Positions 55,825 to 64,000 of a DNA stretch of 64,000 bases are shown piece after piece (the stretch's first letter is position 1; every line of letters starts with the position of its first letter). The position numbers and the translations under genes were made by a program. A model generated the notes under the pieces. That model ran no database searches and was not told the origin of the DNA. It worked only from the letters and a program-made list of their open reading frames with translations. Source of the stretch: Oceanospirillum maris DSM 6286 (GTDB lineage Bacteria > Pseudomonadota > Gammaproteobacteria > Pseudomonadales > Halomonadaceae); the NCBI RefSeq assembly GCF_000422865.1, contig NZ_AUGW01000020.1:1-64000 (forward strand). Reading direction: 5' to 3'.

Positions 55825-56367
55825 TTAGTCTTTCAGCGTGACCGAAATAGCCGTTTGTTGCTGTGTTTTTAGCAACACTTGTAGGGCTTTTTCTGCTTGG
55901 GCATGATCAAAACGCTCGGGTAGTCGATCAAGCTGTTCAACGGGTGTCTTATCTTTGTAAACGGTTTGCCATTGGCTTAACCATTGCAGCCAGTGGGATT
56001 CTTCCGCTGGGCCTGTAAATTGTGGCATTTGGCTTAAAAGGTAAACGGCGGCGCGGTCAAAGCTTTCCAGAACACCGGCTTCTGCTACATCCTCCAGTAA
56101 TCCTTGGCTTAGCTGATCGTGTAACGGTCGGCTTAGCCAGCCTTTTAAACCTGCTGTATCTGCAAGAATTCTTACTAATAGAGCCTCATCGCCTTGGGCG
56201 AGGGAGAACCATGTGCGTAGCCCGTAATAAGATGATGGGTCGTGACTTATATTGTTGATAGAGGCCGCTTCTTTTTGAGTAGAGGCTATTTTCTGATCTG
56301 AAGCGCTATTTTTTTTGTTTGAAGAACCAGGCATCATCGGGTTTTCCTTTAAATGTAAATGGGCCAT
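55825..56367 (-). CDS. Hypothetical soluble protein
   Basis: The 180-residue protein has a polar Ser/Asn/Lys-rich N-terminal third without hydrophobic segment and an acidic, helical C-terminal part rich in Trp, Leu and Gln. I recognise no family. Internal ATGs (residues 11-12, MMPGSSNKK) could be the real start. It is the last gene of a leftward three-gene run with the beta-barrel and DUF2628 genes. Confidence 0.6.
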   Translation of the reverse strand: MAHLHLKENPMMPGSSNKKNSASDQKIASTQKEAASINNISHDPSSYYGLRTWFSLAQGDEALLVRILADTAGLKGWLSRPLHDQLSQGLLEDVAEAGVLESFDRAAVYLLSQMPQFTGPAEESHWLQWLSQWQTVYKDKTPVEQLDRLPERFDHAQAEKALQVLLKTQQQTAISVTLKD

Positions 56368-56421
56368 TTACAGCGGGGTTCAGTTTACAAGCGCCAAGGT
56401 GTTAGGGCTAGGCTCGATATT

Positions 56422-57528
56422 TTAGTATTTAGAGCCAAATTTGGCTTCAAGCTGAAAGGTAATGCTGAGGTCTTGCTTAAAATTATCATCGGAATGCAGT
56501 GAGTCTGCAGGCGTAACACTGAAAAATAACCACTGACCATCAAGCCTTCGCCTTAGTGTTGCGCTAACTTTTGCTTCATTGATCGGGTCACTCACCTGAT
56601 CATTAGCGTAGAGCGTAATATTGTAAGTTACCCTTAAATCTTGATTAAACGCTTTAACCAGCTGCCAGCCGTGCTGATAGTAGAGGGTATCGACATTCCA
56701 AATATAGTTCACGCTTGAACTGCTCTGTAGCGACGTAATGCTATCGAGTTGAGTTTGGCTATGCAGCGCGACGCCGACCCCTCCATCAGTGCTTTCTGTC
56801 CAAAATACGGTGGGCACTGGGCGTAGTAGCCAATCCCCTACCTGTATATTCCGGCCAATACGAAAGTAACTAACGGCCTCTGAATTAAAGTCATTGATAT
56901 CAATCTGCCAGCCTGTATCCAGCGTTGTTTGCCACGGAGAAAGCGGAGCTTGATAGATATAGCGGAAAAAAATCCCCGCTTGGCTGGTCTGCAAAAAGCT
57001 TTGTGATGTAGGCGGCGTTATAACTGTTGATGCTGCCGAAGGTATACGCGAGGGGATACCGTTTCTTGTACTCCCATTTGAAGCGACATTGTTAGCCTCG
57101 GTACTATCACCACTGCTATCACCACTTCGGGATTCTAGTTGACGCTCATCATCTAAGCGGATCAATAGCTGAAATTTGCTACTGGTCGATGGCAGATCTG
57201 CTTTAAAGGTTAAGCCGTTTACGTAAGATATTTCACCATTCCTGTTGTGGCGAATACCCGAGCGCAGCAGAAAAGTGCTTTCATTGGGCTGGTTTTTATC
57301 CGGTGACCCAAAAATAGAATCAAGGCCAATGCCTATTGTTGCAGCTGTTTGCCCAAGTAGGTTTCTGCTTTGTGCAACGCCTGATTCTAAGGTTAAAGTG
57401 CTATTGGTGTATTTTTTTGGCGCTTCTGTTTCTTCTAAGGGCTGAGCCCATAAAAAAGTACTGTAGAGAAAAGATCCAAAAAACAGAGGGCTAATGAGTA
57501 AAGGTTTCGCAGTTAGGTCGAGCGGCAA
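56422..57528 (-). CDS. Putative outer-membrane beta-barrel protein
   Basis: The 368-residue protein has a hydrophobic N-terminal signal (about 9-28, cut near LWAQP), then alternating amphipathic strands typical of a barrel (STLTLESGVAQSR, TFLLRSGIRHNRN, FQLLIRLDDE). A Ser/Gly/Asn/Pro-rich low-complexity insert (about 132-175) may be a long external loop. No family is recognised. The start lies three bases after the DUF2628 stop, so the two are coupled. Confidence 0.7.
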   Translation of the reverse strand: MPLDLTAKPLLISPLFFGSFLYSTFLWAQPLEETEAPKKYTNSTLTLESGVAQSRNLLGQTAATIGIGLDSIFGSPDKNQPNESTFLLRSGIRHNRNGEISYVNGLTFKADLPSTSSKFQLLIRLDDERQLESRSGDSSGDSTEANNVASNGSTRNGIPSRIPSAASTVITPPTSQSFLQTSQAGIFFRYIYQAPLSPWQTTLDTGWQIDINDFNSEAVSYFRIGRNIQVGDWLLRPVPTVFWTESTDGGVGVALHSQTQLDSITSLQSSSSVNYIWNVDTLYYQHGWQLVKAFNQDLRVTYNITLYANDQVSDPINEAKVSATLRRRLDGQWLFFSVTPADSLHSDDNFKQDLSITFQLEAKFGSKY

Positions 57529-57531
57529 AGC

Positions 57532-57936
57532 TTACCTCCGACGGGCGGCACTTTTCTTCGCAGATGATGGATCAAGCTTGCGCTGGGTGGTGACAATAGC
57601 GCCTTGAGAGGTATTGGCTCGTACTTTGTTAACTAAGCTATAGCCTTGTTTCTTTAAATTGCCTTCCAGCCAGTTTGTGGCGCTCATACCCGCCCATAAT
57701 GGCAGTAGTGTTGCTAAACCAAGAAAGGCCATAGAGACCATCGGCAAATGCATGATGCCACCAGCTGTAATCCCTGCAATAGCGAACACCCAGCCTAGTA
57801 AAAGTAAAAAGCTGGGCCCCCAGAGGCTGCTGGACAGTGTCCACATCAGTGAAAAAACAGCGGCTGACCAGTTAAATCCTGATGTAATAGCAGCGAATCC
57901 TCGCTGCGGGTGCTTGTAAACACGATAAATCTGCAT
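57532..57936 (-). CDS. DUF2628 membrane protein
   Basis: The 134-residue protein begins MQIYRVYKHPQRGF and has the aromatic GFNWSAAVFSLMWTLSSSLWG segment typical of DUF2628, with two to three membrane helices (about 25-45, 47-68 and 72-91) and a basic tail ending KKSAARRR. Function is unknown. Start placed at the ATG giving MQIYRVY, with a GGGAT just upstream; an upstream ATG adds seven residues. Confidence 0.78.
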   Translation of the reverse strand: MQIYRVYKHPQRGFAAITSGFNWSAAVFSLMWTLSSSLWGPSFLLLLGWVFAIAGITAGGIMHLPMVSMAFLGLATLLPLWAGMSATNWLEGNLKKQGYSLVNKVRANTSQGAIVTTQRKLDPSSAKKSAARRR

Positions 57937-58012
57937 ATCCCTACTCAGTGCTCTCAATCAGGGGAAGGTGGCATTATGGGGCTATAATACCTGACTTATT
58001 GATGCTGTTTAA

Positions 58013-58042
58013 CGAAAAAACGGTGACAAAGCGTCACCGTTT
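58013..58042 (-). terminator. Terminator after the leftward chemoreceptor
   Basis: Stem AAACGGTGAC/GTCACCGTTT with a five-base loop; on the minus strand it runs into six T residues. Confidence 0.9.
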
Positions 58043-58053
58043 CCATTTTAGGC

Positions 58054-59676
58054 TTAATTGAGTCTAAATCGACTAAGGCGTTGGCTTAAGCCATCAGCCA
58101 TGCTTGAGATCTCTTGGCTGCTGAGATAAATCGTGGCTGCATGCTCTAATACATTCTGTGAGACGGTACGAATATCAAATAGATTATGGTTAATCTCTTC
58201 TGCAACGGAGCCTTGCTGCTCTGCTGCTGAGGCGATTTGAGTACTCATATCACTGACACGGCTGATAATGTTGACGATTGCATCAAGATCGGCGCCAGCA
58301 CGTACCATTTGAGTAACGCTGCTTTCGGCTTCTTCACGACTTTGCTCCATTGTGAGACTGGCAGTATGAGACTGCTCTTGCAGTTGCTCAATAATATGCT
58401 GAATCTCACCAGTGGAACCTTGGGTTCGGCTTGCTAAGTTGCGTACTTCATCGGCAACCACTGCAAAACCGCGACCCGCTTCACCGGCCCGGGCCGCTTC
58501 AATGGCAGCGTTAAGCGCCAGTAGGTTGGTTTGATCTGAAATCTCACGGATAACATTGATCACATCACCGATTTTATCGGTTTGCTCACTCAATTTTGTC
58601 ATAACACCGCCAGCCTCTGTCACATGAAGAGATAGTTGCTCAATAGTACCGACAGTCTGACGTACCTCCTGTTGTCCCGTTTGAGCTTGGACTCTCGCAT
58701 CATGGGTCTCTTTAGCGGTATCGGTTGCGTTGCGGGCAACTTCTTGAATAGTGGATGACATTTCAGTCATAGCAGAGGCAAGTTTATCAACTTCATGGAA
58801 TTGCTGATCCATACCCGCTCTGGTTTCTTCAGTATTTTTACTCATCTCGCCTGTGTGAGAGCGTAGCTGGTCGGCGGCAATCCCTACATCGGTGAGTACT
58901 GTTTTAAGTGAGCGGGTCATCGCATCTACTTCATCTGCCAATTGTCCGATCTCATCTCGGCGTCTCAGGTTTATGATATGGGTCATATCACCGGCTGCAA
59001 TGTGTCGTACGGTTTTTAGCATCCGAGTCAGTGGTCGAGTAATATTGCGCACCATTACAATACTGCCCCAGATAGATAAACTAAACAGTATCCCTTGGAA
59101 CATCGCCGATTCCATTAAGGCTGCCCAGAAAATATCCGCGACATCACTCAAATAAACACCACTACCAATGACCCAGCCCCATTCTTTAAAGCCTTTAACA
59201 TAGGATACTTTATCTTCCGGTTCATCAAATTGAGGCCCTTTATAGGTGTAGTCAACAAACCCCTCTCCCTGATCCTTTGCGATACGTATCATTTCTTGCC
59301 AGTGTAACTTGCCCGAAGCATCTCTAATATTTGTCATATCCTTGCCAATAATGCTTGTTTTGATCGGGTGCATTACCAGCTTATGCTGCATATCATTGAT
59401 CCAGAAATAACCATTGTCGCCATAGCGTAGGGATGCCACCGCCGCTAATGCTTGCTTCTTTGCCTCGGATTCACCCAGCTCCGACGTTTGATCATAAAAA
59501 TACTGGATAAGGCTTGTAGCCGATTGTACTTGTTCCTGTACCTGTACCTTACGGGCTGAGAGCAGTTCATCGTAGAGGCGATATAGGGAGTTCACCTCAA
59601 TTAAGGTCAGTGTTGTAAAGAGTAATCCGATTAACAGGGCAAGTTTTTTAGCGACGGGCCAGTGACGAATTTCCAT
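58054..59676 (-). CDS. Methyl-accepting chemotaxis protein, single-Cache type
   Basis: Receptor of 540 residues with TM1 (about 9-29), single Cache domain (about 32-185, with RYGDNGYFWINDMQHKLVMHP and FKEWGWVIGSGVYLSD), TM2 (about 187-209), HAMP (about 210-262) and a signalling domain with [19 protein letters not shown]. It is not a close copy of the three tandem receptors. The ligand is unknown. It is monocistronic with its own terminator. Confidence 0.94.
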   Translation of the reverse strand: MEIRHWPVAKKLALLIGLLFTTLTLIEVNSLYRLYDELLSARKVQVQEQVQSATSLIQYFYDQTSELGESEAKKQALAAVASLRYGDNGYFWINDMQHKLVMHPIKTSIIGKDMTNIRDASGKLHWQEMIRIAKDQGEGFVDYTYKGPQFDEPEDKVSYVKGFKEWGWVIGSGVYLSDVADIFWAALMESAMFQGILFSLSIWGSIVMVRNITRPLTRMLKTVRHIAAGDMTHIINLRRRDEIGQLADEVDAMTRSLKTVLTDVGIAADQLRSHTGEMSKNTEETRAGMDQQFHEVDKLASAMTEMSSTIQEVARNATDTAKETHDARVQAQTGQQEVRQTVGTIEQLSLHVTEAGGVMTKLSEQTDKIGDVINVIREISDQTNLLALNAAIEAARAGEAGRGFAVVADEVRNLASRTQGSTGEIQHIIEQLQEQSHTASLTMEQSREEAESSVTQMVRAGADLDAIVNIISRVSDMSTQIASAAEQQGSVAEEINHNLFDIRTVSQNVLEHAATIYLSSQEISSMADGLSQRLSRFRLN

Positions 59677-60017
59677 TGTGTTCAGGTCCTTTGCAGTTAT
59701 TTTATAGGTTGGTTATTTGTGGTTTATTGTTATTTTTATGTAATCGAACAGTAATGGTTCTATTGTATAGGAGCAATGACGGCATAACCTTGATTCTGTT
59801 CTATGTTTTTAAATATAAGCTCATTCTTAATGAGTTGTTATTTTTTTCTAACTAATTGATATTTAATGATTTATTGTATAGACCTTCTATCTTGATTATC
59901 GAAAGTATTAGACTAAAGACAAATACTTTTTTTTCAGAGGTTATGGCTGTTTATAGCTACTTTGTAAAGACTTATGCTTGGGGTGCGATATAGCTTGGTC
60001 TAAAAGGAGTATTAATA
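59677..60017. other. Divergent intergenic region
   Basis: These 341 A/T-rich bases separate the chemoreceptor (leftward) and the deaminase gene (rightward). The right edge holds AAAAGGAGT, the deaminase ribosome site. No other feature could be supported. Confidence 0.5.
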
Positions 60018-60593
60018 ATGCTAGATATCTTAGAGCAGGCTCTTAACATGTCCCCAGCGGCGGAGCAGCGAGATGATATTTGGGCGCGCCTTTGTTGTGA
60101 GCAAGCCTTATTAGCCGCCAGTGAAAATAATTACGGTGTGGGTGCGGTGTTGGTTAATCAGCGGAATGAATTGATTTGTGACGCGCGCAATCAGGTTTTT
60201 CAGCAGAGCTATCAAAGCCAGCGCCATGCTGAGATGGAGCTATTAAATCGGCTGGAAACGGAGTTTGCCCATTTGAACCGTCGAGAGCTAACGCTTTACG
60301 TCAGCTTAGAACCCTGCCTAATGTGTACAGGGCGCATTCTTTTATCAGGTATTGGTCGAGTACGTTATTTAGTGGCAGATAGCGCCGGTGGCTTTGCTTC
60401 CCATTTACAGGGCATCTTTCAGCAGCCACTGCCGCCAGCATGGCAGAACTTGGCATCGGCGGTGGTTATTGAACCAGCCAAGGTGCAGGATTTTTGGCGT
60501 GATTTTGCCTATGATTGTATTGCACAAAGTGCGACACAGATGCGGGGACAGGTGGTAAAAGCATGGAAAGGAACAGAAAAGGGAAGCCGTTAA
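60018..60593 (+). CDS. Cytidine/deoxycytidylate deaminase-family protein (TadA-like fold)
   Basis: Zinc-dependent deaminase of 191 residues. The catalytic motif HAEMELL supplies the zinc His and the proton-shuttle Glu; PCLMCTG supplies the two zinc cysteines. The N-terminal about 25 residues and the C-terminal extension exceed a plain TadA, and the tRNA-specific C-terminal region is different, so substrate (tRNA adenosine, guanine or a nucleotide) is unclear. AAAAGGAG precedes the ATG and a terminator follows. Confidence 0.82.
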   Translation: MLDILEQALNMSPAAEQRDDIWARLCCEQALLAASENNYGVGAVLVNQRNELICDARNQVFQQSYQSQRHAEMELLNRLETEFAHLNRRELTLYVSLEPCLMCTGRILLSGIGRVRYLVADSAGGFASHLQGIFQQPLPPAWQNLASAVVIEPAKVQDFWRDFAYDCIAQSATQMRGQVVKAWKGTEKGSR

Positions 60594-60606
60594 GCCTCCC
60601 TTTTTT
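60579..60606 (+). terminator. Terminator after the deaminase gene
   Basis: AAGGGAAGC/GCCTCCCTT stem with one mismatch, followed by six T residues; convergent with nrdB. Confidence 0.8.
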
Positions 60607-60645
60607 GGTAATACTGTGTTGATTTAGTCGTTCTGGGCTGAGGAA

Positions 60646-61899
60646 TTAATCCCAGCTTAGTGCGCCGCCTACCTGATATTCGGTTACGCGGGTTTCAAAG
60701 AAGTTTTTCTCTTTACGTAGGTCGATAATTTCTGACATCCACGGGAATGGGTTTGTTGCGCCAGGGAACTGTTCTTTTAGGCCTAATTGCAACAAACGAC
60801 GGTTACAGATAAACTTCAGATACTCTTCCATAATACCGGCATTCATACCCAGTACACCGCGCGGCATGGTGTCACGAGCGTATTCAATTTCAAGCTCGGT
60901 ACCTTCTAGCATCATCTGTGTGACTTCTTCTTGGAACTCTGGCGTCCACAGGTGAGGGTTTTCAATTTTGATCTGGTTGATAACATCGACACCAAAGTTT
61001 AGGTGCATCGACTCATCACGCAGAATGTATTGGAACTGCTCTGCTACACCGGTCATTTTGTTACGACGACCCATCGACAGAATTTGGCTGAAGCCACAGT
61101 AGAAGAAAATACCTTCGGTAACGCAGTAGAAGGCGATCAGGTTACGAAGTAACTCTTGATCTGTTTCTGGCGTACCGGTAGTGAAGTTTGGGTTAGACAG
61201 TGAATGCGTATGGCTCAGGCTCCACGTCGCTTTTTTCGCGATGGACGGCACTTCACGGTACATATTGAATACTTCACCTTCATCCATGCCCAGAGACTCA
61301 ACACAGTACTGGTAGGCGTGGGTGTGAATCGCTTCTTCAAAAGCTTGACGCAGTAAATACTGGCGGCATTCAGGATTCGTGATTAGGCGATAAACAGCCA
61401 ACACTAAGTTGTTCGCGACTAAAGAATCTGCCGTGGAGAAATAACCCAGAGAGCGCATGACAATAATACGTTCATCTTCGGTGATACCATCTTGGCTTTT
61501 CCACAACGCGATATCCGCGTTCATGTTAACTTCCTGGGGCATCCAGTGGTTAGCGGTACCATCCAGATATTTCTGCCAAGCCCAATCATACTTAAAGGGA
61601 ACCAGTTGGTTTAGATCCGCACGGCAGTTGATCATGCGCTTGTCGTCCACTTCGATGCGGGCGGCATTCATTTCTAAATCTTCAAGGCCAGGGGCCACAT
61701 CAAGGTTTTCAACCGCCTGGCGCGCTCTTTCTTGGGCGGACATATCAGCAGGTTGGCTTGCGACGGGCTGAGCTACAGGCGCAGGCTGTGGTTCTGGTGC
61801 AGTTTGAGGCGCAGACTGGGCCGGAGCAGGCTGTGGAGCCGCCTGAGATTTCTCGGCTACTGCGGTTTCCTCTTGTTCAAATTCGTCCCAGCTAAGCAT
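60646..61899 (-). CDS. nrdB: Ribonucleoside-diphosphate reductase, class Ia, beta subunit
   Basis: Makes the diiron-tyrosyl radical for deoxyribonucleotide synthesis. The 417 residues include diiron-ligand motifs [15 protein letters not shown] and [15 protein letters not shown] Gln/Pro/Ala-rich linker (about 15-55) follows the N-terminus [11 protein letters not shown]. The C-terminal tail, which docks on the alpha subunit, ends GGALSWD, echoing the N-terminal LSWD. Similar N-termini are known in Pseudomonas-type NrdB. nrdA lies 189 bases upstream on the same strand. Confidence 0.97.
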   Translation of the reverse strand: MLSWDEFEQEETAVAEKSQAAPQPAPAQSAPQTAPEPQPAPVAQPVASQPADMSAQERARQAVENLDVAPGLEDLEMNAARIEVDDKRMINCRADLNQLVPFKYDWAWQKYLDGTANHWMPQEVNMNADIALWKSQDGITEDERIIVMRSLGYFSTADSLVANNLVLAVYRLITNPECRQYLLRQAFEEAIHTHAYQYCVESLGMDEGEVFNMYREVPSIAKKATWSLSHTHSLSNPNFTTGTPETDQELLRNLIAFYCVTEGIFFYCGFSQILSMGRRNKMTGVAEQFQYILRDESMHLNFGVDVINQIKIENPHLWTPEFQEEVTQMMLEGTELEIEYARDTMPRGVLGMNAGIMEEYLKFICNRRLLQLGLKEQFPGATNPFPWMSEIIDLRKEKNFFETRVTEYQVGGALSWD

Positions 61900-61933
61900 G
61901 GTGAAATCCTCTTAAATGTCTTAATCAGTTGTG

Positions 61934-61949
61934 CTGATAATTTATACAG
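61934..61949. promoter_or_regulatory. Candidate regulator site upstream of nrdB
   Basis: CTGATAATTTATACAG matches the LexA pattern CTGT-N8-ACAG except for one base. Read on the minus strand with three flanking bases, ACACTGTATAAATTAT also matches an NrdR box at about 12 of 16 positions. It lies 35-50 bases before the nrdB ATG. Neither assignment is secure. Confidence 0.3.
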
Positions 61950-62046
61950 TGTTGTCAAGTTTGGACATTGACTTGCTACAGTGCTCGTTAATCATAAAAA
62001 GCACTCTGGCAAATCGATGTACCGCGTAAATGGCATCCTTGCCCGT

Positions 62047-62074
62047 GGCGAAGGCTTTTAGAAAAGCCTTCGCC
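62047..62074. other. Perfect hairpin in the nrdA-nrdB gap
   Basis: A 13-bp stem GGCGAAGGCTTTT/AAAAGCCTTCGCC with an AG/CT loop lies 14 bases after the nrdA stop. No T-tract follows on the minus strand, so it is more likely an mRNA-processing or stability element than a full terminator. Confidence 0.65.
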
Positions 62075-62088
62075 ATTTCCTTAAAGGC

Positions 62089-64000
62089 TTATTGGCAAGC
62101 CTCACAATCCGGGTTATCGATCGAGCAAGCCAGTGGTACATCGGCTGCTGAACCTGATAATTCGAATTCATCCTTTGCCACGGCTGCCGGTGCAGGCGTT
62201 GGCTCTGGAGTAGATGTTGGCGTAGGAGCAGCAACAACTGGTGCGGCAGTACCGCTGGAAACCGCGTTGTGAGTACCACGGTCAACGGTTGATTTCTCAA
62301 CAGACGATGCGCCCATGGCACGGAGGTAATAAGTGGTTTTCAAGCCACGATACCAAGCCATACGGTAGGTGATATCCAGTTTCTTACCGTTAACACCAGA
62401 GATATAGAGGTTCAGGGATTGCGCCTGATCCAACCATTTCTGACGACGACTTGCCGCATCAACCAACCACTTAGGCTCAACTTCAAAGGCGTTGGCGTAT
62501 AGGGCTTTTAAGTCATCTGGAACACGATCGATCGGCTGAACAGAACCGTCGTAGTATTTCAGATCATTAACCATGACCTCGTCCCATAGGCCGCGTGCTT
62601 TCAAGTCACGAACCATATATGGGTTTACTACGGTGAACTCACCAGATAGGTTCGATTTCACATAGAGGTTTTGGTATGTCGGTTCAATAGACTGAGAAAC
62701 ACCACAAATATTAGAGATAGTTGCGGTTGGTGCAATCGCCATCACGTTGGAGTTACGCATACCCTGTGCGCGAACCAGTTTGCGTAGTTCGGCCCAATCT
62801 AGGGTGCTGCTGGTATCAACATCAATAAACTGTTCGCCACGGGCTTCGATTAGATTGCTTAGGGAGTCGATCGGCAAAATGCCTTGGCTCCACAAGGAAC
62901 CTTCGTAGGTCTCATAACGACCACGCTCTGCCGCTAGATCACTGGAGGCTTTAATCGCAAAGTAGCTAATCGCTTCCATAGAGTGATCGGCAAAGATAAC
63001 GGCCTTATCAGAAGCATAAGCAGTTTTGGCTTTGTAAAGCGCATCTTGGAAACCCATAATGCCCATACCTACCGGACGGTGTCTTAGGTTCGATTTACGA
63101 GCCTGAGGTACCGCGTAGTAGTTAATATCGATAACGTTATCCAACATGCGCACTGCCGTGGTGACGGTGCTGCGGATTTTATCCACATTCAGCTCACCAG
63201 ATTCTGTAACGTGCTGCGCTAGGTTAACGGAGCCTAGGTTACAAACGGCAATTTCATCAACGCTGGTGTTCAAGGTGATTTCTGTACACAGGTTTGATGA
63301 GTGTACGACGCCTACATGCTGCTGAGGTGAACGCAGGTTACATGGGTCTTTAAACGTGATCCACGGATGGCCTGTTTCAAACAACATGGACAGCATTTTG
63401 CGCCAAAGGTCTTTTGCTTTTAAGCGCTTAAAGACGCGAATTTCACCATCTTGCGCCATACGCTCATATTCTGTGTAGCGCGCTTCAAAGGCTTTGCCGT
63501 ATAAATCATGTAGGTCCGGCGTGTCTGAAGGAGAGAACAGCGTCCAGTCTTTATCTTCAAAGACGCGTTTCATAAACAGGTCAGGAACCCAGTTCGCAGT
63601 GTTCATATCATGGGTACGACGGCGATCATCACCAGTGTTTTTGCGCAGGTCTAGAAACTCTTCAACATCAAGGTGCCAGGTTTCTAAATAGGCACAAACT
63701 GCCCCTTTACGTTTGCCGCCTTGGTTAACCGCAACAGCGGTATCGTTGACAACTTTTAAGAAGGGAACCACACCTTGAGATTTACCATTGGTGCCTTTGA
63801 TATAAGAACCCAGTGCGCGTACTGGCGTCCAATCGTTACCTAGGCCGCCGGCCCACTTTGATAGTAAGGCGTTGTCTTTGATTGCACCGTAAATACCTTC
63901 CAGATCATCAGGAACGGTAGTTAAGTAGCATGATGATAGCTGAGGGCGACGGGTGCCGGAGTTAAACAGGGTCGGTGTTGACGCCATGTAATCAAAGCTG
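62089..64000 (-). CDS. nrdA: Ribonucleoside-diphosphate reductase, class Ia, alpha subunit (5' part outside window)
   Basis: Catalytic subunit for reduction of all four ribonucleoside diphosphates. The frame is open to the window edge (reading [15 protein letters not shown]), so the N-terminus with the presumed ATP-cone is missing. Visible catalytic parts are the first redox Cys in PQLSSCYL, the radical-site loop SNLCTEITL, the second redox Cys in [12 protein letters not shown], and the C-terminal shuttle [13 protein letters not shown] Pro/Thr/Ala-rich linker (about codons 590-615 of the visible part) precedes the tail. Regulation by the NrdR encoded at 1762 is expected; its boxes would be outside the window. 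Confidence 0.97.
   Translation of the reverse strand, partial: SFDYMASTPTLFNSGTRRPQLSSCYLTTVPDDLEGIYGAIKDNALLSKWAGGLGNDWTPVRALGSYIKGTNGKSQGVVPFLKVVNDTAVAVNQGGKRKGAVCAYLETWHLDVEEFLDLRKNTGDDRRRTHDMNTANWVPDLFMKRVFEDKDWTLFSPSDTPDLHDLYGKAFEARYTEYERMAQDGEIRVFKRLKAKDLWRKMLSMLFETGHPWITFKDPCNLRSPQQHVGVVHSSNLCTEITLNTSVDEIAVCNLGSVNLAQHVTESGELNVDKIRSTVTTAVRMLDNVIDINYYAVPQARKSNLRHRPVGMGIMGFQDALYKAKTAYASDKAVIFADHSMEAISYFAIKASSDLAAERGRYETYEGSLWSQGILPIDSLSNLIEARGEQFIDVDTSSTLDWAELRKLVRAQGMRNSNVMAIAPTATISNICGVSQSIEPTYQNLYVKSNLSGEFTVVNPYMVRDLKARGLWDEVMVNDLKYYDGSVQPIDRVPDDLKALYANAFEVEPKWLVDAASRRQKWLDQAQSLNLYISGVNGKKLDITYRMAWYRGLKTTYYLRAMGASSVEKSTVDRGTHNAVSSGTAAPVVAAPTPTSTPEPTPAPAAVAKDEFELSGSAADVPLACSIDNPDCEACQ

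Noticed and set aside
60018-60593. Assignment of the deaminase as tadA
   Set aside because: The zinc motifs fit, but the N- and C-terminal regions do not match tRNA adenosine deaminase, so a specific symbol was withheld.
1-64000. CRISPR array, prophage or tRNA genes
   Set aside because: No regularly spaced repeats, phage structural genes or tRNA T-loop signatures were seen on either strand by reading; a tRNAscan/CRISPR search would settle it.

Overview
The window is a stretch of chromosome from a gammaproteobacterium, most likely a motile marine member of the Oceanospirillales type. This rests on the gene order glyA-nrdR-ribD-ribE-ribBA-ribH-nusB-thiL-pgpA, a RibBA whose GTP cyclohydrolase half is degenerate, the class Ia nrdAB pair with a Pro/Ala/Gln-rich NrdB N-terminus, and six chemoreceptors in 64 kb. 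I cannot fix the genus from sequence alone.

Layout. 1-190: the 5S rRNA tail of an rRNA operon with its terminator. 367-7801: glyA, then the co-directional block nrdR-rib-nusB-thiL-pgpA (riboflavin synthesis, transcription antitermination, thiamine and phospholipid enzymes). 7841-18092: single housekeeping and accessory genes (isochorismatase-like hydrolase, Tim44-domain protein, YaaA, two small-molecule exporters, Sel1, exonuclease, PilZ-like, DUF501, YbaK, a membrane protein, a quinone-reductase-like MDR protein) and a 37-residue membrane peptide gene. 18497-27439: three tandem Cache-type chemoreceptors, two of them recent duplicates, then an MFS exporter and an HBM-type chemoreceptor on the other strand. 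27798-36739: the alpha-2-macroglobulin/PbpC pair, a small membrane protein and trmH.

36800-54460: a complete phenol catabolic island, visibly more A/T-rich than its surroundings. A DmpR/MopR-type sigma-54 activator is transcribed divergently from a multicomponent phenol hydroxylase (KLMNOP) and meta-cleavage operon (Q B C E F G H, an outer-membrane MetA-pathway protein, I), followed by an Aer-like receptor and an ABM-domain membrane protein. Between them lie a consensus -24/-12 promoter and two 16-bp activator palindromes. The hydrolase gene dmpD is absent, so ring-cleavage product must pass through the dehydrogenase/4-oxalocrotonate branch to pyruvate and acetyl-CoA. Remnants of IS3- and IS256-type transposases lie at the right end, and a 19-bp near-identical direct repeat sits at both edges of the island (36801-36819 and 54443-54461), a candidate footprint of its insertion next to trmH.

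54479-64000: MarR regulator and siderophore-reductase-like flavoprotein with paired operator-like palindromes, a three-gene unknown envelope operon, a sixth chemoreceptor, a deaminase, and nrdB-nrdA (nrdA cut by the window edge). No tRNA, CRISPR array, prophage or recognised riboswitch was seen. The most notable material is the phenol island and its boundaries; I found no system that is clearly new to biology.
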